From positions 1 to 5,284 of the forward strand of contig JASHTQ010000111.1 of NCBI GenBank assembly GCA_030040475.1: a stretch of 5,284 nt of DNA, written 5' to 3'. The notes under the pieces are model-generated. The model saw nothing but the letters and a program-made list of their open reading frames with translations, was not told the origin of the DNA and did not search any database. Of the stretch, positions 5,283 through 5,284 are shown one piece after another (position 1 is the first letter of the stretch; each line of letters opens with the position of its first letter). Made by a program: the position numbers and the translations under genes. Origin of the DNA: Streptosporangiaceae bacterium (GTDB lineage Bacteria > Actinomycetota > Actinomycetes > Streptosporangiales > Streptosporangiaceae).

Positions 5283-5284
5283 TC

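Noticed and set aside
5225..5284. Inverted repeat before the ECF gene considered as a riboswitch or attachment site
   Set aside because: It is only about 20 bp, with no conserved aptamer-like core, no tRNA gene and no integrase nearby. Promoter or operator function is the simpler reading.

Overview
The window is high-GC DNA with strong G/C bias at third codon positions, GTG starts, and actinobacterial regulatory signals (a TAGGAT-type -10, an ECF sigma factor with a fused SnoaL-like domain). It most likely comes from the chromosome of a filamentous or soil actinomycete. I see no rRNA, tRNA, insertion sequence, CRISPR array or phage gene, and nothing that clearly marks horizontal transfer.

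Layout, left to right: (1) 1-819, minus strand: a cyclic-di-GMP phosphodiesterase of the EAL type. All catalytic residues are visible; the C-terminal tail runs off the left edge. It appears to have its own promoter at 871-898. (2) 921-1541, minus: a TetR-family repressor. (3) 1542-1639: a compact divergent control region holding three related 22-bp palindromes (putative TetR operators), a good promoter for the rightward genes and a weaker one for the repressor. (4) 1640-3082, plus: a 14-helix DHA2 (EmrB/QacA-type) drug:proton antiporter. (5) 3115-4296, plus: a phosphotransferase of the APH/choline-kinase fold, 32 nt after the transporter and probably co-transcribed. (6) 4310-5224, minus: an ECF sigma factor with a C-terminal SnoaL-like domain, convergent with the phosphotransferase across only 13 nt. 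(7) 5225-5284: its upstream region, rich in TGTCAC-type repeats that resemble an ECF promoter read by the sigma factor itself.

Working model (inference): the TetR protein represses the transporter and probably itself by binding the shared region. An unknown small molecule lifts repression, so that the transporter exports it and the phosphotransferase perhaps modifies it or a related compound. The EAL enzyme and the ECF sigma factor look like independent regulatory genes flanking this module. All gene families are common in actinobacteria. The most noteworthy features are the operator architecture, the efflux-plus-kinase pairing and the apparent autoregulatory ECF promoter; I find no strong evidence of a wholly new type of system.
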